NCBI RefSeq assembly: GCF_002902945.1
Contig: NZ_CP026104.1
Coordinates: 62,001 to 126,000 of the forward strand
DNA from: Paraburkholderia caribensis
GTDB lineage: Bacteria > Pseudomonadota > Gammaproteobacteria > Burkholderiales > Burkholderiaceae
Direction: 5' to 3'
DNA length: 64,000 nt
The notes under the pieces are model-generated. The model saw nothing but the letters and a program-made list of their open reading frames with translations, did no database searches and was not told where the DNA came from. The position numbers and the translations under genes were made by a program. Of this stretch, positions 53,090-62,339 are shown piece after piece; within the stretch, counting starts at the first letter, position 1, and each line of letters starts with the position of its first letter.

Positions 53090-54544
53090 ATGAACAGTAA
53101 CCAGATCGGATTGGACAACCGCTACGCGAGCCAGGCGCCCGGTGGCTCGCCTGTCGCTACCGAGACAGCTATCCTGACGGCCGGAGCCGCGCCCCGGGTG
53201 ACACTCAGTAGTTTCATGGACGAGATGCCAGTGGGCTCGCTGCACCGCTTCGTCGTCTGGGTGATAGGCATCGGTCTGTTCTTCGACATGTACGAGATTT
53301 TCCTCGTGAGCTCGATTGGTGTGGCGTTACAGAACGAATTTGGACTCGACCGGCATTCACTCGATTTTAAGTTGTTGCTGGCTTCCGCGTTCATCGGCAT
53401 GTTCATAGGCTCACTGTGCCTCGGCAGCCTCGCGGACCGGATTGGACGCCGCAACGCATTCGCCTTCAACTTGATCTGGTACAGCGCCTTTTCGTTGCTC
53501 GCCGCTTTTTCGGTCAACGCACAGATGCTGGTGATTTGCCGCTTCCTGACCGGCGTTGGGGTGGGCGCACTGTATCCGGTCGCCGATACATTCCTCTCCG
53601 AAATTCTGCCCAAAGAGCGGCGTGGGCGGCTCGCCGCATGGGCCTATACCACATCATATATTGCCGTGCCCGTGGTCGGTTTTCTGGCCGTGTGGCTCAA
53701 TCCGCTTCACGTCGGAGCGGTGCCCGGATGGCGCATCATCCTCGCGCTAGGGAGCCTCGGCGGCGTATTTATGCTGATTGTCAGGCGCAAACTGCCGGAA
53801 AGTCCCCGCTGGCTGCTCTCGCAAGGGCGGGTGAAGGAGGCACATGATATGCTCCGCCGCTTCGCCGCTGCGGCCAGCGTTAGAGTGCCGCCGCTTGCCG
53901 ACGGAAGCGCCCCGTGCATGCGTCCGGGCCTGCGCGAGAGGTTGGCGGTGCTGCGTCAAGCGCCCTACAGCAAGCGTTACACGATGCTTACGATTTTTCA
54001 CCTGCTGCAGGGGTTTGGCTATTATGGGTTCGGTACGCTCGCGGCCCTCGTCGTGAAGAGCCGCGGCTTCGAAGTAACGGACAGCACACTGTTCATGGCG
54101 CTCTCATTCCTCGGTTACCCCGTAGGGTCGCTGCTCTCGATCCCGCTGATGAACTGGATCGAGCGGCGCACGCTCGTGATCGTCGCCGTACTGGGGATTG
54201 CGGTGTTTGGCATCGGTTTCGCGTATTCGAGCAATTCGGCAATGATCGTTTCATTCGGCGTACTGACGACATGTGCTTCAAACGTGTTCAGCAACGCCTA
54301 CCACGTGTACCAAGCCGAGATCTTCCCGGCCCGCGTGAAGTCAACGGCAATCGGCACGACTTACGCGTTGTCGCGGATTGTCAGCGGTTCGCTGCCATTC
54401 GTTCTTCTGCCTGTCTTGACCAATCATGGCGCCGGTGCGATGTTCGGCGTGATCTCGGTCGCGCTCGTCACGGTAGCCATCGTTGTCCGGGCACTCGGAC
54501 CGCTCACCACGCGCCGCAGCCAGGACGAAATCAACCCAGTGTAG
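53090..54544 (+). CDS. MFS transporter, aromatic/organic-acid or sugar porter type
   Basis: A 484-residue carrier with about 12 helices. ATG at 53090 follows AGGAGACGATGTT; the frame to 52802 overlaps the VOC gene and is rejected. Helix 1: HRFVVWVIGIGLFFDMYEIFLV; motif A: LGSLADRIGRRNAFAF; FLTGVGVGALYPVADTFLSEILP and KERRGRLAAW follow, then the loop PESPRWLLSQGRVKEAHDMLR of sugar/AAHS-type porters. A long hydrophilic N-terminus precedes helix 1. The substrate is unknown; with VOC upstream an organic acid is possible. Confidence 0.87.
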   Translation: MNSNQIGLDNRYASQAPGGSPVATETAILTAGAAPRVTLSSFMDEMPVGSLHRFVVWVIGIGLFFDMYEIFLVSSIGVALQNEFGLDRHSLDFKLLLASAFIGMFIGSLCLGSLADRIGRRNAFAFNLIWYSAFSLLAAFSVNAQMLVICRFLTGVGVGALYPVADTFLSEILPKERRGRLAAWAYTTSYIAVPVVGFLAVWLNPLHVGAVPGWRIILALGSLGGVFMLIVRRKLPESPRWLLSQGRVKEAHDMLRRFAAAASVRVPPLADGSAPCMRPGLRERLAVLRQAPYSKRYTMLTIFHLLQGFGYYGFGTLAALVVKSRGFEVTDSTLFMALSFLGYPVGSLLSIPLMNWIERRTLVIVAVLGIAVFGIGFAYSSNSAMIVSFGVLTTCASNVFSNAYHVYQAEIFPARVKSTAIGTTYALSRIVSGSLPFVLLPVLTNHGAGAMFGVISVALVTVAIVVRALGPLTTRRSQDEINPV

Positions 54545-54789
54545 CAAACCCGGCGTGTTTCGCCGCGCGGGCCTCGTGCATACGCGCCGACCCGGGATGG
54601 CCGGCAGCAGGACGGCGTGCTGGCGCAACCACAGGCTGCAAAATATGCTGTGGATCGGCGCCAAGAGAACGGCAAAACATGACTGGAGCGAGCATGGAAA
54701 GGCGCAGGCATTGGCCGGCAACTTGATCGATGCTATCGCGGCGTGCGTGGAGAGCAGACCCGCCAAGGTCGCGGCACAAAGGCAGCGGT

Positions 54790-55085
54790 GCGTTTCGGCC
54801 TGCGTAAGCGGGTAAACGTACGGTTTCAATGGGCGATTGAGCATCTGCGCGAGGTGCTCCGTCAGTGGTATCGCGTCAGAATTGCGCATCTCGTCGCGCC
54901 CGAATGCGATGCAAAAGTCGACGCCTCGCCCAACCGTCCGAGATCGGGATCAGCATGATGTCGCGTCCCGCGAGGCTCCGTGTTACTGCGGCTCGCGGCA
55001 GTACGCATGACGCTATGCCCGGCATCGACGAAGCTGACGATTGCCTCGAAGCTTGTCGCCTGTATGCTCAGCCGCAGCACATGCC
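54790..55085 (-). pseudogene. Remnant of a LysR-family effector domain
   Basis: Reverse frame at 55080-54862 reads LSIQATSFEAIVSFVDAGHS, the mid-effector-domain segment of LysR regulators; frame then shifts, with RSLAGRDIMLIPISDGWA-like residues in another frame. Neither the HTH nor the start is present. The adjoining 54545-54790 shows no gene. Confidence 0.55.
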
Positions 55086-55172
55086 CTAGCGCGGTTGCAA
55101 CGTCCGTCAGCAGGCGCAGAATCGCGAATCGCGCTGCCGTGACTGGTGCCGACTAGCTCGTGGCCTGCGATC

Positions 55173-55860
55173 ATGAGCGATGCATTAATCCTTCAGGTCC
55201 GCCACGTGTCGGTGCATTGCGATGGGCGTTCCATCCTTCGCGATGCCTCTTTTTCGTTGCGTCGCGGTCAGAGCAAAGGGCTCTTCGGCGAGTCGGGTTC
55301 CGGCAAATCAACGCTGTCGCACGCAATCGCTGGGCTGCGCCGTCGAGCTGGCGGTAGCATCGAGATCGATGGCGTCGCCCGGAACCCGCGTACTTCGCTT
55401 AGCGTTTGCGCAGGACGTCCAGATGGACTTCCAGGATCCCTATGATCGCTGCATCCACGGCATACGGTCGAAGTGACCCTGATGGAGCCGCTAGTGGTTC
55501 ATCGGTGGGAGGGACGCGCGCGTCGCGTCGCCGAGGCGCTGGACGGCGTGGGCTTGCCACAAGCGGTCCTTAGGCGCTATCCACATCAACTGTCCGGGGG
55601 GCAACGTCAACGTGTTGCGATCGCACGAGCGTTGATGTTGCGCCCCAAGCTGCTCTTGCTCGACGAGCCCACTTCGGCGCTCCACGTCTCTGTGCAGGCG
55701 GAGGTCCTCAATCTACTCGTAGATCTTCGTGAAGCTTAGAATCTCAGTTATCTGATGGTCAGCCACAGTCTGCCCGTCGTCGCGCATCTGCGCGAGGATG
55801 TCCTGCTGATGAGGGGCGGGGAGACCGTCGGGTGCCGCGGCCGCGAGGCGTTGCCGCGGA
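55173..55860 (+). pseudogene. Decayed peptide-type ABC transporter ATPase (DppF/OppF-like)
   Basis: The N-terminal frame reads LILQVRHVSVHCDGRSILRD and Walker A GESGSGKSTLSHAIAGL; after GVARNPRTSL it shifts (VQMDFQDPYDRCIHG, the Q-loop), stops, and resumes with QLSGGQRQRVAIARALMLRP and Walker B LLLLDEPTSALHVSVQAEVL. A TAG at 55737 then precedes NLSYLMVSHSLPVVAHL, the switch region. The permease and binding-protein genes of such an importer are absent, so this is an isolated leftover. Confidence 0.82.
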
Positions 55861-56375
55861 TGGGCCGGCTGGGCAGCAGCAGGCGGCCTCGTGTTCTGTC
55901 GCTTAACCCTTCGCGTGGAAATTGGGAGAGTCGAAGCCAGCGGCGGCAGTCGTCAAGCCTATGCGGGCCCGCCACCACCGTCGGTCTGATCTTCCGCTGG
56001 GGCGCCATAGTGAACGACGCCAGTTGGATCGGAGCAGGAATGCGAGGTCGGTTGTGAGATCGGCCGCGCACCATGTGCGCGCACAGTCGCAGCATGAGGT
56101 CCTGACACAATGGGATCTCGGGCAGCACTAGTCTGTAGCCGCTGCGCTGTTGTTACCTAAAAAAGACTTCGGACGCAGCGCGTCGTGGCCTACCATACCG
56201 AGGTGTGGAGGAGCGCTTCGGAACGACGGGCGCTCATCCGCTGCTGGATTGTGACATGTCTCCCTATGTTCATTCCATTCGATGCAAGAGATTCGATTGC
56301 CCATTCATTTTTCTTGGAAACGTGGGCAATTGCGGAGGCCGTTTGATGCGTCAAGGCATGCGTGGTCCGCGTGTC
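55861..56375. other. Gene-free stretch
   Basis: About 515 bases between the ABC ATPase remnant and the third island. Short frames exist on both strands (for example reverse 55748-56128), none recognisable. Confidence 0.35.
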
Positions 56376-57491
56376 CTAATGGCTGGCTCCGCGAGCGGCG
56401 ATTGGCCAGAGGGCCTCGACTCGGTCATTGCGTATGCAGACGAAAGTGTCGTGTAAATTCACTGTCGGGTCGCAATGAGAAGGCACAATCTTCAGGCGCA
56501 TTCCGGGGAGCAACCTCGTTTCTGGTGAGATGGCCAACGTTCCGTGTTCATCCGAGGCCGATACGAACTGTATGTCATTGCGGTCATATATGGTCGGCAG
56601 GCCCTTCTCCGTTGAATACGACTTCAGCCCGGCGTTGAGTACCGCGCCCCCGGGTCGTGTAGCGCTCACCACAGTAGCAAGGACGAAAAGGCTCTGCTGG
56701 AATTCAGTGTAGGGAAGGTCTTTCTCGTCCTTCACGGCCGAATACTCCCCGTCCATAAATATATAGGAGCCGCATTGAAGTTCCGTCCACTGACCTGATT
56801 GCGTCTCCATTCTGAATGTGCCGGTGCCGCCGCCGCTCACCGTTCCGCAGCCCAAGCCGGCCCGCTGCAGGGCAAATTTTGTCGCCCGCACATGATTGGC
56901 GGCCTGAGCTATGGCGCGTTCGCGATCAACATGCAAGGGTAGGTGTTGCGCCCTTCCTTGATATGCTTGAATGCCTGAGAATCTCAGACCGGGCGCCCGA
57001 ACTATTGCTGTAGCCAGCCCGGGCGCCTCATTGGGCGTCACGCCGCCGCGGCCCATCCCGACGTCGATCTCCACAAGACCGCACATTTCAACGGCGAGTT
57101 CGCACGCCGCGCGGGAAGCGTGTGCGATTTGCTCGTAAGAATCGAAGCACAAGGCGATGCGCGCAGTTTTTGCAAGCGCCGCAAGGCGAATGAGCTTTCG
57201 ATTGTCCAGCAGTTGGTTTGTGACAAGGATGTCGGCGATGCCGCTATGGACGAGTACTTCAGCCTCGCCAACTGTTTGACAGCAAACGCCGCTGGCTCCC
57301 ATCGCAACCTGCTGTAATGCTATCGCGGGGCACCGATGCGTTTTTGCATGCGGCCGCAAGCGAATATTCCGTAAAGCGGTGAAATCGGCCATCTTCTGGA
57401 GATTCTTTTCAAAAGCGTCGAGGTCGAGAAGCAGTGCTGGCGTGTCAATCTCGTCGATTGCATCTCCAACACGGGCGGGGACAAGGTGCAT
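56376..57491 (-). CDS. PLP-dependent D-threonine aldolase / 3-hydroxyaspartate aldolase-dehydratase family enzyme (paralogue of 31241)
   Basis: A 371-residue fold-type III enzyme, collinear with the protein at 31241. PLP Lys50 in LRPHAKTHRCP; SGVCCQTVGEAEVLVHSGI, VEIDVGMGRGGV and GGGTGTFRMETQSG follow; the metal-type HC pair is in VPSHCDPTVNLHD; the end is ALWPIAARGASH. The ATG at 57491 is used; the longer frame is unlike the family. It is the last gene of a five-gene operon with an amino-acid ABC transporter and an FAD amine oxidase, so it probably cleaves or dehydrates the imported amino acid, or a related 3-hydroxy amino acid. Confidence 0.85.
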   Translation of the reverse strand: MHLVPARVGDAIDEIDTPALLLDLDAFEKNLQKMADFTALRNIRLRPHAKTHRCPAIALQQVAMGASGVCCQTVGEAEVLVHSGIADILVTNQLLDNRKLIRLAALAKTARIALCFDSYEQIAHASRAACELAVEMCGLVEIDVGMGRGGVTPNEAPGLATAIVRAPGLRFSGIQAYQGRAQHLPLHVDRERAIAQAANHVRATKFALQRAGLGCGTVSGGGTGTFRMETQSGQWTELQCGSYIFMDGEYSAVKDEKDLPYTEFQQSLFVLATVVSATRPGGAVLNAGLKSYSTEKGLPTIYDRNDIQFVSASDEHGTLAISPETRLLPGMRLKIVPSHCDPTVNLHDTFVCIRNDRVEALWPIAARGASH

Positions 57492-57517
57492 GGTCGTGGG
57501 CGGGTAGAGGAGACGCG

Positions 57518-58765
57518 TCACGCGGGCCGGCTTGCAGCAGCGGCTTCCGAAAACCGATAGGTGTAGTAGCTGGTGTACCGCTGGCTGCAACGGGCCTTGA
57601 GCTCGTCCTCCGTGAGTTGCGGTGTAAAGCGGTCGGGGGACATGTCGGAGATGTCAAACGTTGTGGTGCCGTGAACAATCAATTGGGCTAGCTGTTCTCC
57701 CAATGCAGGTGAAATGGACAGGCCGGCTACGTTGCAGCCCCCTATTACATATAGCCCGGGTACGCCGGGAATGGCGCCGACGATATGGTGTCCGTCAGCC
57801 GTCATTGTAGGAATGCCGCCCCGATGCTCGCGGATCTGTGCGTTCTTAAAAACAGGGAGTTGCTCAGCTACGTCATTCGCAAGGCGGCGCAAAATACCGA
57901 TGTCCAGTTCTAGATTCTCCACACGAAAGTGAGGATCCGGCGCATCCATATTCAGCCACGTCGGGGACTTCTCGTAACCGCCAAGCAGCAGGCCGCCGCG
58001 GTCCGGCCGAACGCAAATGTTCGCATCGAGAATGCGGGTTATAGGCTGGGTGGGCTCGACGCCGGAAATGGGCGTCGTTACAAGCAACTGGTTGACGACC
58101 GGTATGATAGGCATCGCCCAGCCCGTCATTTTCGCGATGCGCCGTGCCCACCCGCCTGCTGCATCGACTACCGCTCGAGCGAGCAGTTCGCCTTGATCGG
58201 TGGAAACGCGCAACCTGCCGTTGCGTTCATCTGTGATCATCTGGACGCGTGTCCCTGCCAGCAACGTCGCGCCCCGCTTCTGCGCTGCTGCTGAATACCC
58301 GACCGGAATTTGGGCGGCCTCCAGATACAAGTCCGATGGCGTGAAGGATACGGCGCGGATGCCTCGTGGTACAAGAAAAGGCATCTTTTCGGCGGCTTCT
58401 TCGGCAGAAATGAGTTGTGTACCTACTCCGTACTGCTGTGCTTTCACGACGCGCTCCCGCAGCAGCTGCTCGTCTTCTACCAGGCGGGCAACGCTCATGC
58501 TGCCGGATTCGACGAACACGAGGGGTTCACCGGTTTCCTCTTTGAACTTCCTGATTTTCTGGACCGCATGAATGGCGAGTCTCGTCATGTTTTCCGTCTG
58601 CCGTGCCTGTCCAGTGAGGCCTGCTGCGCGCACAGAAGTTTGCGACGAAATCGCTGCCTGGTCTACGAGGCAAACATGACGCCCTAGCTGGGTGAGGTGA
58701 AACGCTGTACTGGCGCCTAGCGCGCCCGACCCGATGACTACGACATCGAAGATATTGGTATTCAT
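57518..58765 (-). CDS. D-amino-acid-oxidase-family FAD oxidoreductase
   Basis: A 415-residue DAO-superfamily enzyme. FAD fold VVVIGSGALGASTAFHLTQLGRHVCLVDQ, then SSQTSVRAAGLTGQARQTENM, the second FAD contact VDAAGGWARRIAKMTG and the C-terminal REHRGGIPTMTADGHHIVG with GGCNVAGLSISPALGEQLAQLI. The pattern is closer to sarcosine/dimethylglycine/N-methyl-amino-acid dehydrogenases than to the DadA-like protein at 22274. It likely oxidises an imported amino acid or N-substituted amino acid. The gene begins directly after the permease stop and 26 bases before the PLP gene. Confidence 0.86.
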   Translation of the reverse strand: MNTNIFDVVVIGSGALGASTAFHLTQLGRHVCLVDQAAISSQTSVRAAGLTGQARQTENMTRLAIHAVQKIRKFKEETGEPLVFVESGSMSVARLVEDEQLLRERVVKAQQYGVGTQLISAEEAAEKMPFLVPRGIRAVSFTPSDLYLEAAQIPVGYSAAAQKRGATLLAGTRVQMITDERNGRLRVSTDQGELLARAVVDAAGGWARRIAKMTGWAMPIIPVVNQLLVTTPISGVEPTQPITRILDANICVRPDRGGLLLGGYEKSPTWLNMDAPDPHFRVENLELDIGILRRLANDVAEQLPVFKNAQIREHRGGIPTMTADGHHIVGAIPGVPGLYVIGGCNVAGLSISPALGEQLAQLIVHGTTTFDISDMSPDRFTPQLTEDELKARCSQRYTSYYTYRFSEAAAASRPA

Positions 58766-59434
58766 TCAAGCTCCTGTTTGCGCGGTTCGCGCATAGCGTC
58801 TCTCCATCCAGCGGACCAAACAGGACAACGGGAAGGCGAGACAGAAGTAAGCTGCTCCAACTGCGACGTAAATCTGCAGAGGCATAAAGTATTCGCCAGT
58901 GAGGTCGCGTGCCTGTAGCATTAATTCAGGTGCCGCGATCAGCGATGCGACTGACGTGTCTTTCATCAAGGTGATCGCGAAATTCGCCATGGGTGGCAGC
59001 ACAATGCGCAACGCTTGGGGAAAGATGACGTCACGGAAGACCTGGATGGGTGTCATGCCGAGCATTTGTGCGGCTTCCCATTGCCCATCATCCACTGCTT
59101 CGATACCTGACCGGTAAATTTCGGAAAGGTAAGCGGCACCATTTAGACCCAGACCGACTACGGCCGCGCCGACAGACCCGAAGCTGATCCCGATTGACGG
59201 CAAGGCAAAATAGATAAGCAAGAGTAATGTCAGGGCCGGCATGCCCCGGACGAGTTCAACGTAAGTGCGCGCAACAATCCGCGGGATGCGGGCTCGTGCT
59301 CTGCAGGCGAGCGCCAAGACGAGGCCGAATGCTAACGAGAGCAAAAAGGCCAGACACGTCAACCGAAGCGTTGCCATGGCGCCGGCAATCAGAGACGGCG
59401 ACCATTGCGCGATCAGCTCAAGATTGTCGCTCAC
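58766..59434 (-). CDS. Amino-acid ABC transporter permease (HisM/GlnP family)
   Basis: A 222-residue permease with about five helices. N-terminal GAMATLRLTCLAFLLSLAFGLVLAL; ELVRGMPALTLLLLIYFALP is the polar-amino-acid-transport signature; the EAA loop is VDDGQWEAAQMLGMTPIQVFRDVIFPQALR. Its first four bases overlap the stop of the other permease gene (ATGA) and its stop abuts the oxidoreductase start, so the operon is tightly coupled. It pairs with the protein at 59431 to form a heterodimeric channel. Confidence 0.93.
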   Translation of the reverse strand: MSDNLELIAQWSPSLIAGAMATLRLTCLAFLLSLAFGLVLALACRARARIPRIVARTYVELVRGMPALTLLLLIYFALPSIGISFGSVGAAVVGLGLNGAAYLSEIYRSGIEAVDDGQWEAAQMLGMTPIQVFRDVIFPQALRIVLPPMANFAITLMKDTSVASLIAAPELMLQARDLTGEYFMPLQIYVAVGAAYFCLAFPLSCLVRWMERRYARTAQTGA

Positions 59435-60102
59435 GGCAGCCTCCGCGTTTTGAGGCGTGCTTCGGCGGCTCTGGCAAGCGCAGCGAGGGGAAGGCTGAGC
59501 ACGACGTATATCGCGGCAGCGAGCAGATAGACTGGACCGCTTAGGAAGGTGCGAGTGACCAGTTCGCGGGCTTGAAAGCTGAGTTCGGGCGCGGCCACAG
59601 CAGAAGCCAAGGTTGTGTCCTTCAGCAGCCCCACCGCGTAGTTGGCGAGCGATGGTAGTACGACTCTCATGGTCTGGGGCAGCAGCACGTAGCGCAAAGC
59701 GGCGCCATGCGTCATACCGATCATAGCGGCAGCTTCGCTCTGGCCTTTGGGAATGGATTGGAGGCCGGCGCGAAACACCTCTGAAAGATAGGCGCCACCA
59801 TTGAGGCCGAAGCCTGCGACTGCAGCAGTGAAGGGATCCAAGCGAAGGCCGACTTGTGCGAGGCCGAAGTAAAGAATGAAGAGCTGAGGCAGCACCGGAA
59901 TGCCGCGGAATACCTCAACATAAAGACGTATTACCGTACGTGGCAGACGCCGTGGAAACGATTCGAGGACAGCAAGTAACAATCCGATGCAGATGGCGAC
60001 GACTAGGGACATCATCGAGATTTCGAGCGTCGTCAGTGCGCCGCTAAGGAGCGGCCCGATTAACTCGGGAAGCACGCGGGCGGCTCTTGACCAATCACTC
60101 AT
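59431..60102 (-). CDS. Amino-acid ABC transporter permease (HisQ/GlnP family)
   Basis: A 223-residue permease, paralogous to the product of 58766. LISGALTTLEISMMSLVVAICIG-type first helix (GALTTLEISMMSLVVAICIG), EVFRGIPVLPQLFILYFGL, and the EAA loop IPKGQSEAAAMIGMTHGAALRYVLLPQTMR. It overlaps the ATPase gene by four bases (ATGA at 60099-60102). The two permeases are of similar length and topology, as usual in this family. Confidence 0.93.
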   Translation of the reverse strand: MSDWSRAARVLPELIGPLLSGALTTLEISMMSLVVAICIGLLLAVLESFPRRLPRTVIRLYVEVFRGIPVLPQLFILYFGLAQVGLRLDPFTAAVAGFGLNGGAYLSEVFRAGLQSIPKGQSEAAAMIGMTHGAALRYVLLPQTMRVVLPSLANYAVGLLKDTTLASAVAAPELSFQARELVTRTFLSGPVYLLAAAIYVVLSLPLAALARAAEARLKTRRLP

Positions 60103-60929
60103 GCAACCCCCGAATGTCCGCCGCTTTGGCTAAATGTACCGAGCAAGGCGCGCGTTTTTGGATGCCGGGACCGTGCGATCTCCAGAGGGGTGCCGTCGTC
60201 GACGATGGTTCCTCCATCCATAACGACGATACGATCCGCCACCTCGAGCGCGAAGCGCATTTCGTGTGTAACTATAAGCATGGTCATGCCGTCCCGTGCG
60301 AGGTTGCGCATGACCGCCAGCACTTCCCCGACGAGCTCTGGGTCGAGCGCAGACGTTGCTTCGTCAAACAACATTAGCCGAGGATTTAATGCCAGCGCTC
60401 GCGCGATTGCGACGCGCTGTTGTTGCCCACCGGAAAGTTGGTCCGGCCATGCGTTTCCTTTGTCAGGCAGGCCAACCTTTGTGAGTAGGACCTGAGCGTT
60501 AGCGAGGGCCTCGCTACGTGACTGCTTGAGGACTTTAAGCGGGCCCAGCATTACGTTTTGCAGTGCGCTTAGGTGTGGGAATAGATTGAAGCGCTGAAAG
60601 ACCATGCCGATGTGCGTGCGAGCCCGGGCCAGCTCACGCGCGGTCATTGGGCGTCGACCGTTGCTAGTGGCCATTTCCCCCATAGGCTCGCCAGCGATTG
60701 CGATCTCTCCTGAATCGGGCTTTTCCAGAAAGGCTACACAACGCAATAGCGTGGTCTTCCCCGATCCGCTGGAACCAATGAGCGCGACCTTCTGTCCTCT
60801 TGAGACGACAAGGTCCACCCCACCCAGCGCTTTGTGATTCCCAAAAGACTTGGTAATTCCGCGCATCTCAAGCAAAGGTGCTGCCTGTCCCTCGCTGGCG
60901 GCGGGTGGAAGATCTTGGGGCATGTTCAT
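60099..60929 (-). CDS. Amino-acid ABC transporter ATP-binding protein (GlnQ/HisP family)
   Basis: A 276-residue ATPase. Start 60929 has AGAGGAAACC upstream; a second ATG lies two codons on. Walker A GSSGSGKTTLLRC, Q-loop VFQRFNLFPHLSALQNVMLGP, signature LSGGQQQRVAIARALALNP, Walker B LMLFDEATSALDPELVGEVL, switch His in LIVTHEMRFALEVADRIV. The insert TSNGRRPMTARELARARTHIG after the first lobe is normal for this family. It is the first gene of the five-gene operon and is divergent from the binding-protein gene, with a near-perfect dyad at 61047 between them. Confidence 0.93.
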   Translation of the reverse strand: MNMPQDLPPAASEGQAAPLLEMRGITKSFGNHKALGGVDLVVSRGQKVALIGSSGSGKTTLLRCVAFLEKPDSGEIAIAGEPMGEMATSNGRRPMTARELARARTHIGMVFQRFNLFPHLSALQNVMLGPLKVLKQSRSEALANAQVLLTKVGLPDKGNAWPDQLSGGQQQRVAIARALALNPRLMLFDEATSALDPELVGEVLAVMRNLARDGMTMLIVTHEMRFALEVADRIVVMDGGTIVDDGTPLEIARSRHPKTRALLGTFSQSGGHSGVA

Positions 60930-61046
60930 CTGGTTTCCTCTGCATCCCCACCGCGACAGCCCGCCGCCATTGCACAGCGGGGAAATTTGACGCCAGACGT
61001 GTATCCGCAATGCGCAATGACCACCTAAACCTCCCTAAGGAATTTA

Positions 61047-61071
61047 GTTTCTGTACGATTGGTATAGAAAC
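61047..61071. promoter_or_regulatory. 25-bp near-palindrome, candidate TetR operator
   Basis: GTTTCTGTAC and GTATAGAAAC flank GATTG; 10 of the 12 base pairs of the dyad match. It lies between the ATPase (start 60929) and binding protein (61296), so it can control both. The CTGTAC core is shared with the dyad at 32448 beside the paralogous TetR gene. Confidence 0.6.
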
Positions 61072-61295
61072 GGTATTCAACAAAAAAATGAATGTCAACC
61101 GGTACGAAGATGTTTCGTCCGCGTCGACACACGACAGGCCGAGGTTTTCGATTGACACGGCGTTTATGACGTGACCAAATGGGCAAACCTTGTGGTACAG
61201 GAAGTTATCGAAGCGGTGCCTTTGATCATTTAGGCATACGTCAATGCGAGCAATCAGCGCATCGACTTCTCACTGAACAACATAGGAGCTGTTTA

Positions 61296-62264
61296 ATGAA
61301 GACCTTCCCTCCGATGTCAAAGTGCAACAGTCTCGCGCGGCGATCATTCCTCGCCCGCGCGACCGCGATGACGTTGGGCGGTGCGCTGCCGGGGCTTGTC
61401 AGAGCGACATCGTTGCCGTCATTAAAACCGGTCGTGCCTGGCGTGCTTACGATTGCAATGGATGGCGATATGCCATGTACCGGCATTAAGGACGGGAAGA
61501 TCATCGGTGCCGATGGCGAAATGATTTCGTTGGTTGCGAACCGCCTCGGACTAGTACCGAAGCCGGCACTTATGGACTGGGCTTCCACCATCGAGTCGGT
61601 GCGCACTGGGCGAGCGGACGTTACTTTGGGGAACATGGGGTGGACTGCGGCACGCGCGCAGATTGTCGCATTGACCGACGCGCTCTATTTCACGGCGCAC
61701 TATGTGCTTACCCGTTCGAATATGCTATCGGTGGAAAAGGTCGGGCTAGCCGACTTGCGAGGGCATTCGGTCGGCACGCTGACTGGTGTGACGATAGTCG
61801 GAGAACTCAAACGCATCCCTGGTACCACAGACGTCAAGCTCTACGACACGTCGGATGCCTGCATTGCGGATGTGCGTGCCGGCCGATTGGACTTTGCTTT
61901 CCTCGATGGCCCGATCGTCGGCTATATGATCCAGCAGAATCCGACCTGGAATCTCAAACTGATACCCATCACCCCGTTCGACGGCTTCAAGGTGCTGGGA
62001 ACAAAGCAGTACTCGGTCATCGGCATGAATGGCGAAAATCCGGACCTCTTCGACGCGGTGAATGCCGGAGTCAAGTGGCTTTGGCGCACCAAGGAAAACA
62101 CCCGGATACTTCAGAAGTACGGTATGACAAGTTCAACCTATCTTGTGCCACCGACGTCGAACCCTCGTGTCGGCATTGATCGGGACGGTAACGACGCTGT
62201 CTCTGGCAGATGGGCGCACAACGTCAAAGATTTCTCGGCGTCGTTTGCAGCAGCCGCGACATAA
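61296..62264 (+). CDS. Amino-acid ABC transporter substrate-binding protein, Tat-type signal
   Basis: A 322-residue family 3 periplasmic binding protein. TAGGAGCTGTTTA precedes the ATG at 61296; the longer frame from 61179 is rejected. Twin-arginine signal SLARRSFLARATAMTLGGAL, then the mature domain VPGVLTIAMDGDMPCTGI, DGEMISLVANRLGL and the hinge strands VTLGNMGWTAARAQIVALTD; later ADLRGHSVGTLTG and CIADVRAGRLDFAFLDGP bind ligand. It should feed the permease/ATPase complex encoded divergently. The Tat signal parallels the PotD-like protein at 18315. Confidence 0.88.
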   Translation: MKTFPPMSKCNSLARRSFLARATAMTLGGALPGLVRATSLPSLKPVVPGVLTIAMDGDMPCTGIKDGKIIGADGEMISLVANRLGLVPKPALMDWASTIESVRTGRADVTLGNMGWTAARAQIVALTDALYFTAHYVLTRSNMLSVEKVGLADLRGHSVGTLTGVTIVGELKRIPGTTDVKLYDTSDACIADVRAGRLDFAFLDGPIVGYMIQQNPTWNLKLIPITPFDGFKVLGTKQYSVIGMNGENPDLFDAVNAGVKWLWRTKENTRILQKYGMTSSTYLVPPTSNPRVGIDRDGNDAVSGRWAHNVKDFSASFAAAAT

Positions 62265-62339
62265 GTCTGTCTGTGATTTAGCCTTTATTGACGTGCGAGT
62301 ACAATGCCACAAACCATCCGTTAAGTTTCACAGGTCGGC

